This document shows positions 47,848 to 58,010 of a stretch of 64,000 nucleotides of DNA, in pieces. This DNA is from Blastochloris sulfoviridis (lineage in GTDB: Bacteria; Pseudomonadota; Alphaproteobacteria; Rhizobiales; Xanthobacteraceae), in NCBI RefSeq assembly GCF_008630065.1, contig NZ_VWPL01000011.1, positions 49,457 to 113,456 on the forward strand, given 5' to 3'. The number at the start of each line of letters is the position of its first letter. The stretch's first letter is position 1. The translations under genes and the position numbers were made by a program. A model generated the notes under the pieces. It saw only the letters and a list, made by a program, of their open reading frames with translations. It made no database searches and was not told where the DNA came from.

Positions 47848-49419
47848 TCACCCGTCTTGTCGCCGGCTTGTGACAGCCGGGGGACGCTCGAGGTTTTCCC
47901 GGCGCGGCGGTTCGGTCCGCTCGCGGCGCGGGTCGCCCGTCCGCTCCCGGCGCGGGTCGCCCGTCCGCTCGCGGCGCGGGTCTTCTTGCCGCTCGCGGCG
48001 CGGGTCTTCTTGCCGCTCGCGGCGCGGGTCTTCTTGCCGCTCGCGGCGCGGGGCCTGGGCGGCGATGTCGGCGACGAGGCCGGCGAGCGCTCCGGTTGGG
48101 GACAGCGCGAGTCCGGGCTCGACGGGGTCTCGCCCGCCCTCCGGGCACACCGCCCGCTTGAAGCCGAGCTTCATCGCCTCCTTGAGGCGCGCCGCCGCGT
48201 GCGCCACCGGCCGGATCGCCCCCGACAGGCTGACCTCGCCGAAATAGACCGCGTCCGCCGGCAGCGGCGCCCCGGCCAGCGACGACACCAGGGCTGCGGC
48301 GGCGGCGAGATCGGCGGCGGGCTCGCCGATGCGCAGGCCGCCGGCGACGTTCAGGTACACATCGTGGCTCCCGAGCCGGACGCCGCAATGGGCCTCCAGC
48401 ACCGCGATCACCATGGCCAGCCGGTTGGCATCCCACCCCACTACCGCCCGGCGTGGCGTGCCGAGTGGGCTCGGCGCCACCAGCGCCTGGATCTCGACCA
48501 GCAGCGGCCGCGTGCCCTCCATGCCGGCGAACACCGCGGTGCCCGGCGCGCCGAGGTCGCGCTCCGACAGGAACAGCTCGGAGGGGTTGGCCACCTCGGC
48601 CAGGCCCTTGCCGGTCATCTCGAACACACCGATCTCGTCGGTCGGGCCGAAGCGGTTCTTGAGCGCGCGCAGGATGCGGAAATGGTGGCCGCCCTCGCCC
48701 TCGAAGGACAGCACCGCGTCGACCATGTGCTCGACCACCCGGGGACCGGCGATCTGGCCGTCCTTGGTGACGTGGCCGACCAGGATCACCGCCGCGCCGC
48801 TGGTCTTGGCGTAGCGGATCAGCGCCTGGGCCGAGCCGCGCACCTGGGCCACGGTGCCCGGCGCCGATTCCACCGCGTCGGTCCACATGGTCTGGATCGA
48901 ATCGATCACCGCCAGCCGCGGCGGCGGGCCGTCGGACAGCGTCGCCAGGATGTCCTCGACATTGGTCTCGGCGGCGAGCGCCACCTTGGCGCCGGCAAGG
49001 CCGAGCCGCTCGGCCCGAAGCCGCACCTGGCCGGTCGCCTCCTCGCCGGAGATGTAGACCACGCCCTCGCCGCGGCCGGCCATCGCGGCGGCGGCCTGGA
49101 TGAGGAGCGTCGACTTGCCGATGCCGGGGTCGCCGCCGATCAGGATCACCGAGCCGCGCACGAAGCCGCCGCCGGTGACGCGGTCGAGCTCATGGATGCC
49201 GCTCGGGGTGCGCGGCGCGTCGGCGCTGCCGCCGGCCAGCGTCTCCAGCGCAACGAGGCGGCCCTTGCGGCCGGGGCGCTGGGCGGCCGGGGCGCTGACG
49301 AGGGGGCTCGTCTCCTCGGCGATGGAGTTCCACGCGCCGCAGGCGTCGCACTTGCCCTGCCAGCGCGAAGACACCGCGCCGCAGGCTTGGCAGACGAAAT
49401 TGACGGTGCGCTTGGCCAT
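47848..49419 (-). CDS. radA: DNA repair protein RadA with a tandem-repeat C-terminal tail
   Basis: Branch-migration helicase related to RecA, 523 aa. The C4 zinc motif is FVCQACGAVSSRWQGKCDACG, Walker A GGDPGIGKSTLL, the RadA-specific KNRFG is in ALKNRFGPTDE, and a Lon-like domain follows (GCDxN-type region VGWDANRLAMVIAVL). The normal protein ends near residue 455; here about 65 residues of RRER(Q/T)(E/G)DP units follow, encoded by 24-bp DNA repeats. Confidence 0.95.
   Translation of the reverse strand: MAKRTVNFVCQACGAVSSRWQGKCDACGAWNSIAEETSPLVSAPAAQRPGRKGRLVALETLAGGSADAPRTPSGIHELDRVTGGGFVRGSVILIGGDPGIGKSTLLIQAAAAMAGRGEGVVYISGEEATGQVRLRAERLGLAGAKVALAAETNVEDILATLSDGPPPRLAVIDSIQTMWTDAVESAPGTVAQVRGSAQALIRYAKTSGAAVILVGHVTKDGQIAGPRVVEHMVDAVLSFEGEGGHHFRILRALKNRFGPTDEIGVFEMTGKGLAEVANPSELFLSERDLGAPGTAVFAGMEGTRPLLVEIQALVAPSPLGTPRRAVVGWDANRLAMVIAVLEAHCGVRLGSHDVYLNVAGGLRIGEPAADLAAAAALVSSLAGAPLPADAVYFGEVSLSGAIRPVAHAAARLKEAMKLGFKRAVCPEGGRDPVEPGLALSPTGALAGLVADIAAQAPRRERQEDPRRERQEDPRRERQEDPRRERTGDPRRERTGDPRRERTEPPRRENLERPPAVTSRRQDG
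47908..48051 (-). repeat. radA: 24-bp tandem repeats in the radA 3' end
   Basis: Six full units built on GCTCGCGGCGCGGGTC plus TTCTTGCC or GCCCGTCC (plus strand) are in register. Three units at 47980-48051 are identical. Each encodes eight residues of the RRERQEDP or RRERTGDP type. The unit is a whole number of codons, so copy changes keep frame. Confidence 0.85.
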
Positions 49420-49626
49420 GGCGCCATCGAGACGGAATCAATCCGGAAGTCAACGCTGAGTCGCGGCCGGCGTCGAAGAGCGGTGGGCGTCCCGCCTCGT
49501 CCGCAGGACGAACATCACTGGGGTTCAGTGACTACCATGCACACGGCCGACGATCTTCCCGCAAAGATCGCATTGCGTTACTCTAGGTTGCCAAAACGGT
49601 GGCACACTGAGTCAAATGGAGACGAA

Positions 49627-49887
49627 ATGTCCAGTCAAGATGTTCTTCTTCAACGTGAGTACCACCGCAGGACAGCTGGCGCATATGACGATATGCACGT
49701 CGAATCTCATGATGAGCATGCCTTGTCTCTGGCGATATTGTCCGCTCTTATTGAGTTTAATGGGGTAAATAGTATCCTCGACGTTGGCAGTGGAACCGGA
49801 AGAGCGCTAAAGGTTCTTCAAAAGCATTTTCCAGAACGAAAAATCGTCGGTATAGCGCCTGTTGCAAACTCATCAATCTATAGTTGA
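49627..49887 (+). pseudogene. SAM-dependent methyltransferase, 5' fragment cut by an insertion element
   Basis: 86 codons from ATG 49627 (GGAG 5 bases upstream). EYHRRTAGAYDDMH, HALSLAILSAL and motif I SILDVGSGTGRALKVL are those of a class I methyltransferase. The coding sense stops at FPERKIVGI near 49856, where AT-rich sequence typical of an element end begins and a stop soon follows. The rest of the enzyme is not in the window. Composition is AT-richer than radA. Confidence 0.75.
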
Positions 49888-49970
49888 CGTACATCTATGC
49901 ACAATCTATAGTAAATTTCGCTGGCTTTGCCAGTTCGCTTCGCGCTCGATTGTGTTGCCCGAGTTTCCGC

Positions 49971-50600
49971 ATGGCCCACTATTTCCGCGAACCTGATCGC
50001 CGCCAGCGCTTCTTGTTGCCGGTCGACATGATGGACTGGCTGCCGCAAGGCGACATCGTTCATCTGATCGTCGACGCCGTGGCGCTGATGGACCTCTCCA
50101 AGTTCGAGGCGACGTGCAAGATCGGGCGGGCCGGCCAGGCGCCGTTCGCGCCGCGGGTTCTGCTCGCCCTGCTGATCTACGCCTATAGCCATGGCGTCCG
50201 CTCCAGCCGGGCGATCGAGAGATTGTGCGAGCGCGATGCGGGCTACCGGTTCATCGTCGGCGAGCACGTGCCCGATCACTCGGTGATCGCGCGTTTCCGG
50301 CAACGCCATGCGGAGCGGATGAAGGGTCTGTTCCTGCAGGTCCTGGAGCTGTGCCGCGAGGCGGGCCTGATCCGGCTGGGGCTGGTGGCGCTGGACGGCA
50401 CCAAGGTGAAGGCCGCGGCCGGGCTGGATGCGAACCGCACGGCGGCACATCTGGACGGTGAGATCGCCCGGATGTTGACGGAGGCCGAGACTATTATCCG
50501 GATCCTGCGATCCCCGATCCGGCTTGCCGGACGATTTGTCGCAAATTCGCCCGATCGCGGAGAGGTTTCGTTAACCTTTCGGTCACCACCGGGCGCCTAG
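49971..50600 (+). pseudogene. IS1182-family transposase remnant (N-terminal half)
   Basis: From ATG 49971 the translation AHYFREPDRRQRFLLPVDMMDWLP, FAPRVLLALLIYAYSHGVRSSR, DHSVIARFRQRH and LGLVALDGTKVKAAAG is the N-terminal DUF772 region of IS1182 transposases. Homology runs to IARMLTEAE (about 50490) and then ends, so roughly 170 of some 470 residues remain. Upstream, CAATCTATAGT occurs twice (49874-49914), perhaps part of the element end. 50601-50748 shows nothing. Confidence 0.8.
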
Positions 50601-50748
50601 GCTTGGCGCGGCCTTCCGGACACGCCGTTCGCAATCCCGGAAGACGGCCTTGCCCGAGCGCCGGACGTGCGCGGCGGCCTTCGGCGGGCGGACTACGCGT
50701 CTCCGGCCTCGTGAGCCGGACTCCATCTCTTGATCGTGGGAGGCGCGC

Positions 50749-51000
50749 GTGAGTGTTGCTTTGAGACGGAATCTCCGACGGATCACCCTGATGCGCCGTG
50801 TGGCGACGGGCATCGAATACGGCCTGCTGGCGGTCGGCGCGGCGATCGTCGGCTTCGCCGCGCTGATCCTGGTCGAGGACACCGGCCGCGACAGGGTGGC
50901 CGTGCGCACCCAGCCCGGCCTCATCGAAGCCGGCCCCGTCCGCCCGGTTGCGTCGCCCGAGACGGTCGGCAGCATCCCCGCCGCCGAGCTGCGGCGCTGA
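50749..51000 (+). CDS. Small Flp-pilin-like membrane protein
   Basis: An 83-aa protein from GTG 50749 with GGGAGG 5 bases upstream. RRVATGIEYGLLAVGAAIVGFAAL resembles the Flp/Fap pilin core ATAIEYGLIAA with its conserved Glu-Tyr. However, the residue where the prepilin peptidase would need Gly(-1) is Val here, so processing is doubtful. The rest is a polar tail of 45 residues. No tad genes are nearby; it could be a pseudopilin or an unrelated small membrane protein. Confidence 0.5.
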   Translation: MSVALRRNLRRITLMRRVATGIEYGLLAVGAAIVGFAALILVEDTGRDRVAVRTQPGLIEAGPVRPVASPETVGSIPAAELRR

Positions 51001-51012
51001 GGCGGGCACCGC

Positions 51013-51804
51013 CTACGGCGACACCTTGGCGCGGGCCTGCTCGGCCATCTCCTTGAGGCTCTTGCGCAGGTCGGCCGGCGCGGTCAGGCGCTGCGGGAAC
51101 GCCACCCGCGCCGTCTCGTCGCCGCAGGCCAGGTCGAGCCCCTCGGGATCGCAGCCGGTGACGCTCCAGCGCCCGTCCGGCGCCTTGGCGAGCCGCGTCG
51201 CATAGAGGCGGACCGCGTCCGCATGGTCCTCGTTCATGTGGTCGAGGATGCCGGGCTCGGCCTCGATCAGCGCCTCGGCACCGGCGACATCGGTCAGCAC
51301 GTCGGCCGGGGTGACCGCGGCCGCCCGGCCGAAGCCGCCATTCAGGTGGACGGCCGCCAGCTCCATGCGCCAGAAGCCGAAATCCGGAAGCTGCACATAG
51401 AGCTGCGACTTCGGATGCTTGGCCAGGAAGCGGCGGCGGGTGCGGGCATCCGCCACGCGCGTGCAGCGACCGACCAGCGACAGGCGCGGATGGGCCAGCG
51501 GATCGCCCTTGCCGGTCTCCGCCAGCAGCAGCGAGGCGCGGCCGTCGGCGGCGAGGTTGCGGGTGTGCAGCGACAGGCCCGACAGCAAGAGCAGCGGCGC
51601 GCCGTCGATGTCGGTGGCGACATTGACCAGGGTGGTCAGCGGGAAGCCCGACTGCGGATCGTTGGTGGCGAGCGCGCCGGCGCGGGCGGTGCGAAGCAGG
51701 GTCTTGGCCAGTGCGGCGGCATCGAATCCGGCGGCCGGATTGAGCGGCAATTCGATGCCCGTGCCGGTGATCGGCGGCACGGCGTCAGGCGGCTGATTGC
51801 CCAT
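51013..51804 (-). CDS. HugZ-like protein (FMN-binding split barrel plus DUF2470)
   Basis: A 263-aa protein. Residues 28-150 form a pyridoxamine-oxidase-like split barrel ([51 protein letters not shown]). Residues 165-255 carry the DUF2470 domain with [17 protein letters not shown], the heme-contact helix of HugZ-type heme oxygenases. It probably handles heme or is a heme-storage factor; heme cleavage is not proven. ATG 51804 has GGAG 6 bases upstream. Confidence 0.85.
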   Translation of the reverse strand: MGNQPPDAVPPITGTGIELPLNPAAGFDAAALAKTLLRTARAGALATNDPQSGFPLTTLVNVATDIDGAPLLLLSGLSLHTRNLAADGRASLLLAETGKGDPLAHPRLSLVGRCTRVADARTRRRFLAKHPKSQLYVQLPDFGFWRMELAAVHLNGGFGRAAAVTPADVLTDVAGAEALIEAEPGILDHMNEDHADAVRLYATRLAKAPDGRWSVTGCDPEGLDLACGDETARVAFPQRLTAPADLRKSLKEMAEQARAKVSP

Positions 51805-52040
51805 CGCCTTCTCCGTATTGGGTTTTTTGTTTTCGGCTGCCGTCTTTCCGCCACCCTTCCGGCAGCGTCTCGGACGGGTATCGCGCAACTGACATCGCAC
51901 TATATATTGGTGTCGGCGCGAGCCGGTCACAGATCGGCCCCGATCACGGTTTTTTTCGCAGCCACGCGGGCTGCGCCGGCTTGGCCGCGCGCCCAAATTC
52001 CCCGGTGACGCTTCGTCGCCGCGATGCAAAGGTCCCTTTC
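51805..52040. promoter_or_regulatory. Divergent hugZ-like/chvI intergenic region
   Basis: Promoters for both genes must lie here. The only AT-rich patch is TATATATTGG near 51901-51910, usable as a -10 on either strand, but I cannot pair it with a good -35. Confidence 0.3.
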
Positions 52041-52742
52041 ATGCCGACCATCGCCCTTGTCGACGACGACCGCAACATTCTCACCTCGGTCACGATCGCA
52101 CTCGAGTCCGAAGGCTATCGCATCATGACCTACACGGACGGTGCGTCCGCCCTCGAAGGCTTCAAGACCAGCCCGCCCGACCTCGCCATCCTCGACATCA
52201 AGATGCCGCGCATGGACGGGATGGAGCTGTTGCGCCGGCTGCGCCAGAAGACCGACATGCCGGTGATCTTCCTCACCTCCAAGGACGAGGAGATCGACGA
52301 ACTGTTCGGCCTCAAGATGGGCGCCGACGATTTCATCCGCAAACCGTTCTCGCAGCGCCTTTTGGTCGAGCGCGTGAAGGCGGTGCTGCGCCGCATCACG
52401 CCCAAGGACGGCGTCACGCCGCCGCGCGAGACCGACGCGGCCAAGGTGCTGGAACGCGGCCTGCTGCGCATGGATCCCGAGCGCCACACCTGCACCTGGA
52501 AGAACGAGCCGGTGACGCTGACGGTCACCGAATTCCTGATCCTGCAGGCGTTGGCGCACCGGCCGGGCGTGGTGAAGAGCCGCAACGCGCTGATGGACGC
52601 GGCCTATGACGACCAGGTCTATGTCGACGACCGCACCATCGACAGCCACATCAAGCGCCTGCGCAAGAAGTTCAAGGTGGTCGACGACAATTTCGAGATG
52701 ATCGAGACGCTGTACGGCGTGGGCTACCGCTTCAAGGAATAA
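52041..52742 (+). CDS. chvI: Response regulator ChvI
   Basis: An OmpR-type regulator, 233 aa. The receiver shows ALVDDD, phosphoacceptor Asp in [19 protein letters not shown] and the Lys in FIRKPF. The winged-helix domain shows [42 protein letters not shown] and YGVGYRFKE. Adjacent chvG and the downstream PTS genes identify it as ChvI (acid/cell-envelope response, symbiosis and virulence in rhizobia and Agrobacterium). Confidence 0.95.
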   Translation: MPTIALVDDDRNILTSVTIALESEGYRIMTYTDGASALEGFKTSPPDLAILDIKMPRMDGMELLRRLRQKTDMPVIFLTSKDEEIDELFGLKMGADDFIRKPFSQRLLVERVKAVLRRITPKDGVTPPRETDAAKVLERGLLRMDPERHTCTWKNEPVTLTVTEFLILQALAHRPGVVKSRNALMDAAYDDQVYVDDRTIDSHIKRLRKKFKVVDDNFEMIETLYGVGYRFKE

Positions 52743-52807
52743 GGAACACCGCCGCCGATGGCGCCCGTCCGGCCCCCGCTCCCGCCCCAGCTCCAGGCAG
52801 ACCGCCG

Positions 52808-54574
52808 ATGACGGCCGACATTGAGGCGCGGCCGGCAAGCAAGCGGCGCGGCGCGCGCAAGGTGCGCGCCGCCGGCTGGACGGTGCGGCTGCGCCAAAGC
52901 GCGACGACGCTGGTGTTCTCCAGCCTCACCCGCCGCATCGTCGTCCTCAACCTCACCGGCCTCGTCGCCCTGGTCGCCGGCATCCTCTATCTGTCCGAGT
53001 TCCGGGCCGGGCTGATCGATGCGCGCATCCAGAGCCTGTTGATCCAGGGCGAAATCATGGCCGGCGCGGTGGCGGCGTCGGCCACGGTCGAGACCAACAC
53101 CATCACCATCGATCCCAACCGGCTGCTCGAACAGCAGCTCGGCGAGTCCTATTCCGACGACGCCGTCTCGCCGCTCGAATTCCCGATCAATCCGGAGCGC
53201 GTCGCGCCGCTGCTGCGCCGGCTGGTGTCGCCGACCAAGACGCGCGCGCGCATCTACGACCGCGACGGCATGCTGGTGCTCGACAGCCGCGGCCTCTACG
53301 GACGCGGCGACATCCTGCGGCTCGATCTGCCGCCGCCGGTCGACAAGGCCAGCGGCCTGGAGAAGATCTGGGGCGAGGTGCAGCGCTGGTTCACCCGCGG
53401 CGCGCTGCCCTTCTACAAGGATCTGCCGGCCAGTGCCGGCAAGAGCTATCCCGAGGTGGCCCAGGCGCTGGCGGGAGCCAAGTCCAGCATGGTGCGCATG
53501 AACGACCGCGGCGAGGTGATCGTCTCGGTCGCGGTGCCGATCCAGCGGTTCCGGGCGGTGCTCGGCGCGCTCCTGCTGTCGACGCAGGGCGGCGAGATCG
53601 ACGCGCTGGTCGAGCAGGAGCGCTTCGTCATCGTGCGGGTGTTCGTGGTGGCGGCGCTGGTGATGATGGTGCTGTCGGTGCTGCTGGCCGGCACCATCGC
53701 CGGCCCCGTGCACAAGCTCGCCGACGCCGCCGAGCGGGTGCGCCGGCGCATCAAGGGCCGGGTCGAGATTCCCGACTTCACCACCCGCGCCGACGAGATC
53801 GGCCATCTGTCCGGCGCGCTGCGCGACATGACCGACGCGCTCTACCGGCGCATGGAGGCGATCGAGAGCTTCGCCGCCGACGTCGCGCACGAATTGAAGA
53901 ACCCGCTCACCTCGCTGCGCTCGGCGGTGGAGACGCTGCCGCTCGCCCGGAGCGAGGAGAGCCGCGGGCGGCTGCTGGAGATCATCCAGCACGACGTCAA
54001 GCGGCTCGACCGGCTGATCTCCGACATCTCCGACGCAAGCCGGCTCGATGCCGAGCTGCAGCGCCAGGTGGCCGAGCCGGTCGACCTTGTGAAGCTGCTG
54101 TCGGCGGTGGTCACCGTCGCCAACGAGGTGCGGCGCGACGACGGGGTGAACGTCCTCGCCAGCTTCGTCGAGCTTGCCGGCGTGGCGCCGGCCCGCCAGT
54201 TCGTGGTGCCGGGCCACGATTCGCGGCTCGGGCAGGTGGTCCACAACCTGATCGACAATGCCCGCTCGTTCTCGCCGCAGGGCGGCACGGTGCAGGTGAC
54301 CTGCCGCCGCCTGCCCGACGAGATCGAGATCACGGTGGAGGATGACGGCCCGGGCATCAGCCCCGACGCGCTGGAGAAGATCTTCACCCGCTTCTACACC
54401 GACCGGCCCAACCAGGGCTTCGGCCAGAATTCCGGGCTCGGCCTGTCGATCTCGCGCCAGATCGTCGAGGCCCATGGCGGCGACATCTGGGCCGAGAACC
54501 GGACCGGGCCGGCCGAGGATGGCGACGACGCCGTTCTCGGCGCCCGCTTCGTCGTCCGCCTGCCGGCGGCGTGA
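52808..54574 (+). CDS. chvG: Sensor histidine kinase ChvG (ExoS)
   Basis: A 588-aa inner-membrane kinase. Two helices (IVVLNLTGLVALVAGILYL near 42-60 and VFVVAALVMMVLSVLLAGTIAG near 280) bracket a periplasmic sensor domain of about 215 residues. HAMP follows, then H box SFAADVAHELKNPLTSLRSA, N box VVHNLIDNARSF, G1 DDGPGI and G2 GLGLSISRQI. It phosphorylates ChvI. In relatives ExoR represses it in the periplasm; no exoR lies in the window. Confidence 0.94.
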   Translation: MTADIEARPASKRRGARKVRAAGWTVRLRQSATTLVFSSLTRRIVVLNLTGLVALVAGILYLSEFRAGLIDARIQSLLIQGEIMAGAVAASATVETNTITIDPNRLLEQQLGESYSDDAVSPLEFPINPERVAPLLRRLVSPTKTRARIYDRDGMLVLDSRGLYGRGDILRLDLPPPVDKASGLEKIWGEVQRWFTRGALPFYKDLPASAGKSYPEVAQALAGAKSSMVRMNDRGEVIVSVAVPIQRFRAVLGALLLSTQGGEIDALVEQERFVIVRVFVVAALVMMVLSVLLAGTIAGPVHKLADAAERVRRRIKGRVEIPDFTTRADEIGHLSGALRDMTDALYRRMEAIESFAADVAHELKNPLTSLRSAVETLPLARSEESRGRLLEIIQHDVKRLDRLISDISDASRLDAELQRQVAEPVDLVKLLSAVVTVANEVRRDDGVNVLASFVELAGVAPARQFVVPGHDSRLGQVVHNLIDNARSFSPQGGTVQVTCRRLPDEIEITVEDDGPGISPDALEKIFTRFYTDRPNQGFGQNSGLGLSISRQIVEAHGGDIWAENRTGPAEDGDDAVLGARFVVRLPAA

Positions 54575-54593
54575 GCGCGCGACGGGGGCCGCC

Positions 54594-55157
54594 ATGCTCG
54601 CCACCGGCCGGACGATCCATGCCAGCGCGGTGCTGGTGGGCGAGAGCGCGGTGGTGATTCGCGGCCCCTCCGGCTCCGGCAAGTCGCGCCTCGCGCTCGG
54701 GCTGATCCGCCTGGCCGAGGCCGGCGGCACGCTCCCCTTCGCCCGCCTGGTCGGCGACGACCGCGTGGCGCTGGCGGCGGCCTCTGGCCGGCTCCTGGTG
54801 TCGCCCGCCCCCAACATTGCCGGTCTGATCGAGGTGCGCGGCCTCGGCGTGCTGCCGCTCCCCTACGAGCCGCTGGCGGTGGCCGGGCTGATCGTCGATC
54901 TCGCCGCCGAGGACGGCGCCCGGATGCCGGCGGCGGACAGCGCCCGGACACGCGTTTTCGGCGTCGAGGTGGCGCGCCTTCCGGTCGCCGCCGGCGCCGA
55001 TCCGCTGGCCCTGGTGGCGGCCCTGATCGCCGGCCGGCGCGTCCCCTCCGCCGCGGCCCTGTGGGACCACCACTTGCGCTGGGGGAACCGGTGCGGCAAT
55101 GATGCCGGCGGTCCGGGAGATGGGCATAGCTCCGTCTCCGGCGGAGCGGGGGCATGA
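54594..55157 (+). CDS. hprK: HPr kinase/phosphorylase, short alphaproteobacterial form
   Basis: Phosphorylates HPr on serine, 187 aa. Only the C-terminal catalytic domain of the Gram-positive enzyme is present, as usual here: Walker A VVIRGPSGSGKSRLALGLI, ARLVGDDRVAL and IEVRGLGVLPLPYE, corresponding to the HPr(Ser) kinase signature. It overlaps the EIIA gene as ATGA, and belongs to the PTS-like regulatory system without sugar transport. Confidence 0.92.
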   Translation: MLATGRTIHASAVLVGESAVVIRGPSGSGKSRLALGLIRLAEAGGTLPFARLVGDDRVALAAASGRLLVSPAPNIAGLIEVRGLGVLPLPYEPLAVAGLIVDLAAEDGARMPAADSARTRVFGVEVARLPVAAGADPLALVAALIAGRRVPSAAALWDHHLRWGNRCGNDAGGPGDGHSSVSGGAGA

Positions 55158-55555
55158 TCGGTCTGGTATTGGTTACCCACGGGCGGCTGGCCGTCGAGTT
55201 TCGCGCTGCCCTGGAACACGTCATGGGCGCCCAGCGGCAGATCGAGACCGTGACCATCGGTCCCGACGACGATATCGAACAGCGCCGCCACGAGATCATC
55301 GCCGCGGTCGAGGCGGTCGACAGCGGAGAAGGAGTGGTGCTGCTCACCGACATGTTCGGCGGCACCCCCTCCAACCTTGCCATCTCGGTGATGAACCGGC
55401 CGGGAATCGAGGTAGTGGCCGGGATCAATTTGCCGATGCTGGTCAAGCTCGCCACGGTGCGGGACGAAATGCCGCTCGCCGACGCCGTTTGCCAAGCGCA
55501 GGAAGCTGGCCGTAAATACATCTACATCGCGAGCCGGCTGCTGAACGGGAAGTGA
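55154..55555 (+). CDS. PTS EIIA component, mannose type
   Basis: A 133-aa phosphocarrier. LVLVTHGRLAVEFRAALEHVMG contains the phosphorylated His, and LLTDMFGGTPSNLAISVM is the family's second signature. With HprK and HPr it forms the incomplete regulatory PTS linked to ChvGI. It starts inside the end of hprK by four bases. EI of this system is not in the window. Confidence 0.93.
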   Translation: MIGLVLVTHGRLAVEFRAALEHVMGAQRQIETVTIGPDDDIEQRRHEIIAAVEAVDSGEGVVLLTDMFGGTPSNLAISVMNRPGIEVVAGINLPMLVKLATVRDEMPLADAVCQAQEAGRKYIYIASRLLNGK

Positions 55556-55620
55556 ACCAGGCGTCGCCGCACGCCGCCCGGACCGGAAACCTGCGGTGTC
55601 GCAATGGGGGTGGCGCCATC

Positions 55621-55950
55621 ATGAACGAGTCCCAGGCGAACGGCGGCGGCCACAATGGCGAGGCGGCGGGATGCGATGGCGCGCTGCGCCGCGAGCTCCT
55701 GATCGTCAACAAGCGCGGCCTGCACGCGCGCGCCTCGGCCAAGTTCGTGATGCTGGCGGAGACCTTCGAGGCCGACATCACCGTCTCGCGCTGCGGCGAG
55801 ACGGTGGGCGGCACCTCGATCATGGGGCTGATGATGCTGGCCGCCGCGCCCGGCACCTCGATCGAGATCGCCGCCAGCGGCCCGCAGGCCCAGGAGGCGA
55901 TGGAGGCGCTGAGCGCGCTGGTCGCCGACCGGTTCGGCGAGGGCGAGTAG
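55621..55950 (+). CDS. HPr family phosphocarrier (NPr-like)
   Basis: A 109-aa protein with a 22-residue extension before the HPr fold. The His site is NKRGLHARASAKFV and the regulatory Ser lies in VGGTSIMGLMMLAAAPGT, which HprK can modify. It follows EIIA with a 65-base gap and precedes ahcY. Confidence 0.93.
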   Translation: MNESQANGGGHNGEAAGCDGALRRELLIVNKRGLHARASAKFVMLAETFEADITVSRCGETVGGTSIMGLMMLAAAPGTSIEIAASGPQAQEAMEALSALVADRFGEGE

Positions 55951-55962
55951 CCCCTCCGGCGG

Positions 55963-55992
55963 CATAAAGAAATCTTTATATGTTTATTGACT
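55963..55992 (+). promoter_or_regulatory. ahcY: SahR-like operator and -35 element of ahcY
   Basis: ATAAAGA (55964-55970) and TCTTTAT (55973-55979) form a perfect palindrome around AA; TTGACT follows at 55987-55992, with TAGACC 16 bases later as a possible -10. AT-rich palindromes of this type before ahcY and met genes have been assigned to the ArsR-type regulator SahR; the match is from memory. Confidence 0.5.
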
Positions 55993-56071
55993 CGGGGGGC
56001 GGGTCTGCTAGACCAGCGCCGAACGCGGCCGGGCTCGCCCCGCCGTGCCCGATCCATATGCCGAGGTGGTT

Positions 56072-57469
<1,398 letters not shown>

Positions 57470-57732
57470 GCACAGCGCGCAGGGTGTAAGGTCGTCGTCC
57501 CGGGCAAGGGCCGCAGGCCTGCGACCCGGGACCGTTTTCAGAAAGGGGTGCCCTTTCCTGAGGACGATCCCGGCTCTCGCTGACGCTCGGCCGGGATGAC
57601 GCCGGGAGCGATGATGACGCTGGGAACGATCCCGGGGTGAACGCAGGCGCAGGGCGCAATCGCGAGAGCGTCGTGCGCCGTTCGTCGGCGCGTCAGCGGC
57701 GGATCACGCCTTCGGCTGATCCGCCCTACGCG
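57470..57732. repeat. Intergenic stretch with dispersed-type inverted repeats
   Basis: CCCGGGCAAGGGCC..., GACCCGGGACCG (57499-57533) and AACGATCCCGG/CCGGGATGA pairs (57561-57637) recur in both orientations. This resembles short dispersed repeats common between genes in Bradyrhizobium-like genomes. No gene is seen. Confidence 0.45.
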
Positions 57733-57939
57733 TTACTGGCCGCCATCGACCTCGACGATGAGCCGCTCCTCCCGGCAGACGAAGTCCACCACGAAACGGT
57801 CGATCGGCACCTGCCGGACGAACTTCCTCCCGAGCAGAGCGCGGCTGCGCAGGCGCTGCCAAAGCGCGGTCTCGGCATCCGTCGACTGCCGACGCAAGTG
57901 GCGCGCAAGATGGGTTCGAGGCTGATTGGCACCGCGCAT
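57733..57939 (-). pseudogene. DUF559 (Vsr-like) endonuclease-domain protein, truncated
   Basis: From ATG 57939: MRGANQPRTHLARHLRRQST, DAETALWQRLRSRALLGRKFVRQVP and DRFVVDFVCREERLIVEVDGGQ, the first half of the DUF559 domain of the very-short-patch-repair endonuclease-like family. The product stops right after the catalytic-region VDGGQ at 68 aa, while intact members have about 110-130 aa, so the C-terminal half is missing. Confidence 0.75.
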
Positions 57940-58010
57940 CGTACCGAGGCGACGCGTCGAAATCCGAACCCGGAAGCCCGAATCTCGAAGCCACCCGGCC
58001 GCAAACCGCC

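Noticed and set aside
47908..48051. Possible CRISPR-like repeats
   Set aside because: The 24-bp units are contiguous, without spacers, and lie in frame within radA.
50749..51000. Functional Flp pilin
   Set aside because: The prepilin cleavage Gly is missing and no tad genes are nearby; kept only as Flp-like.
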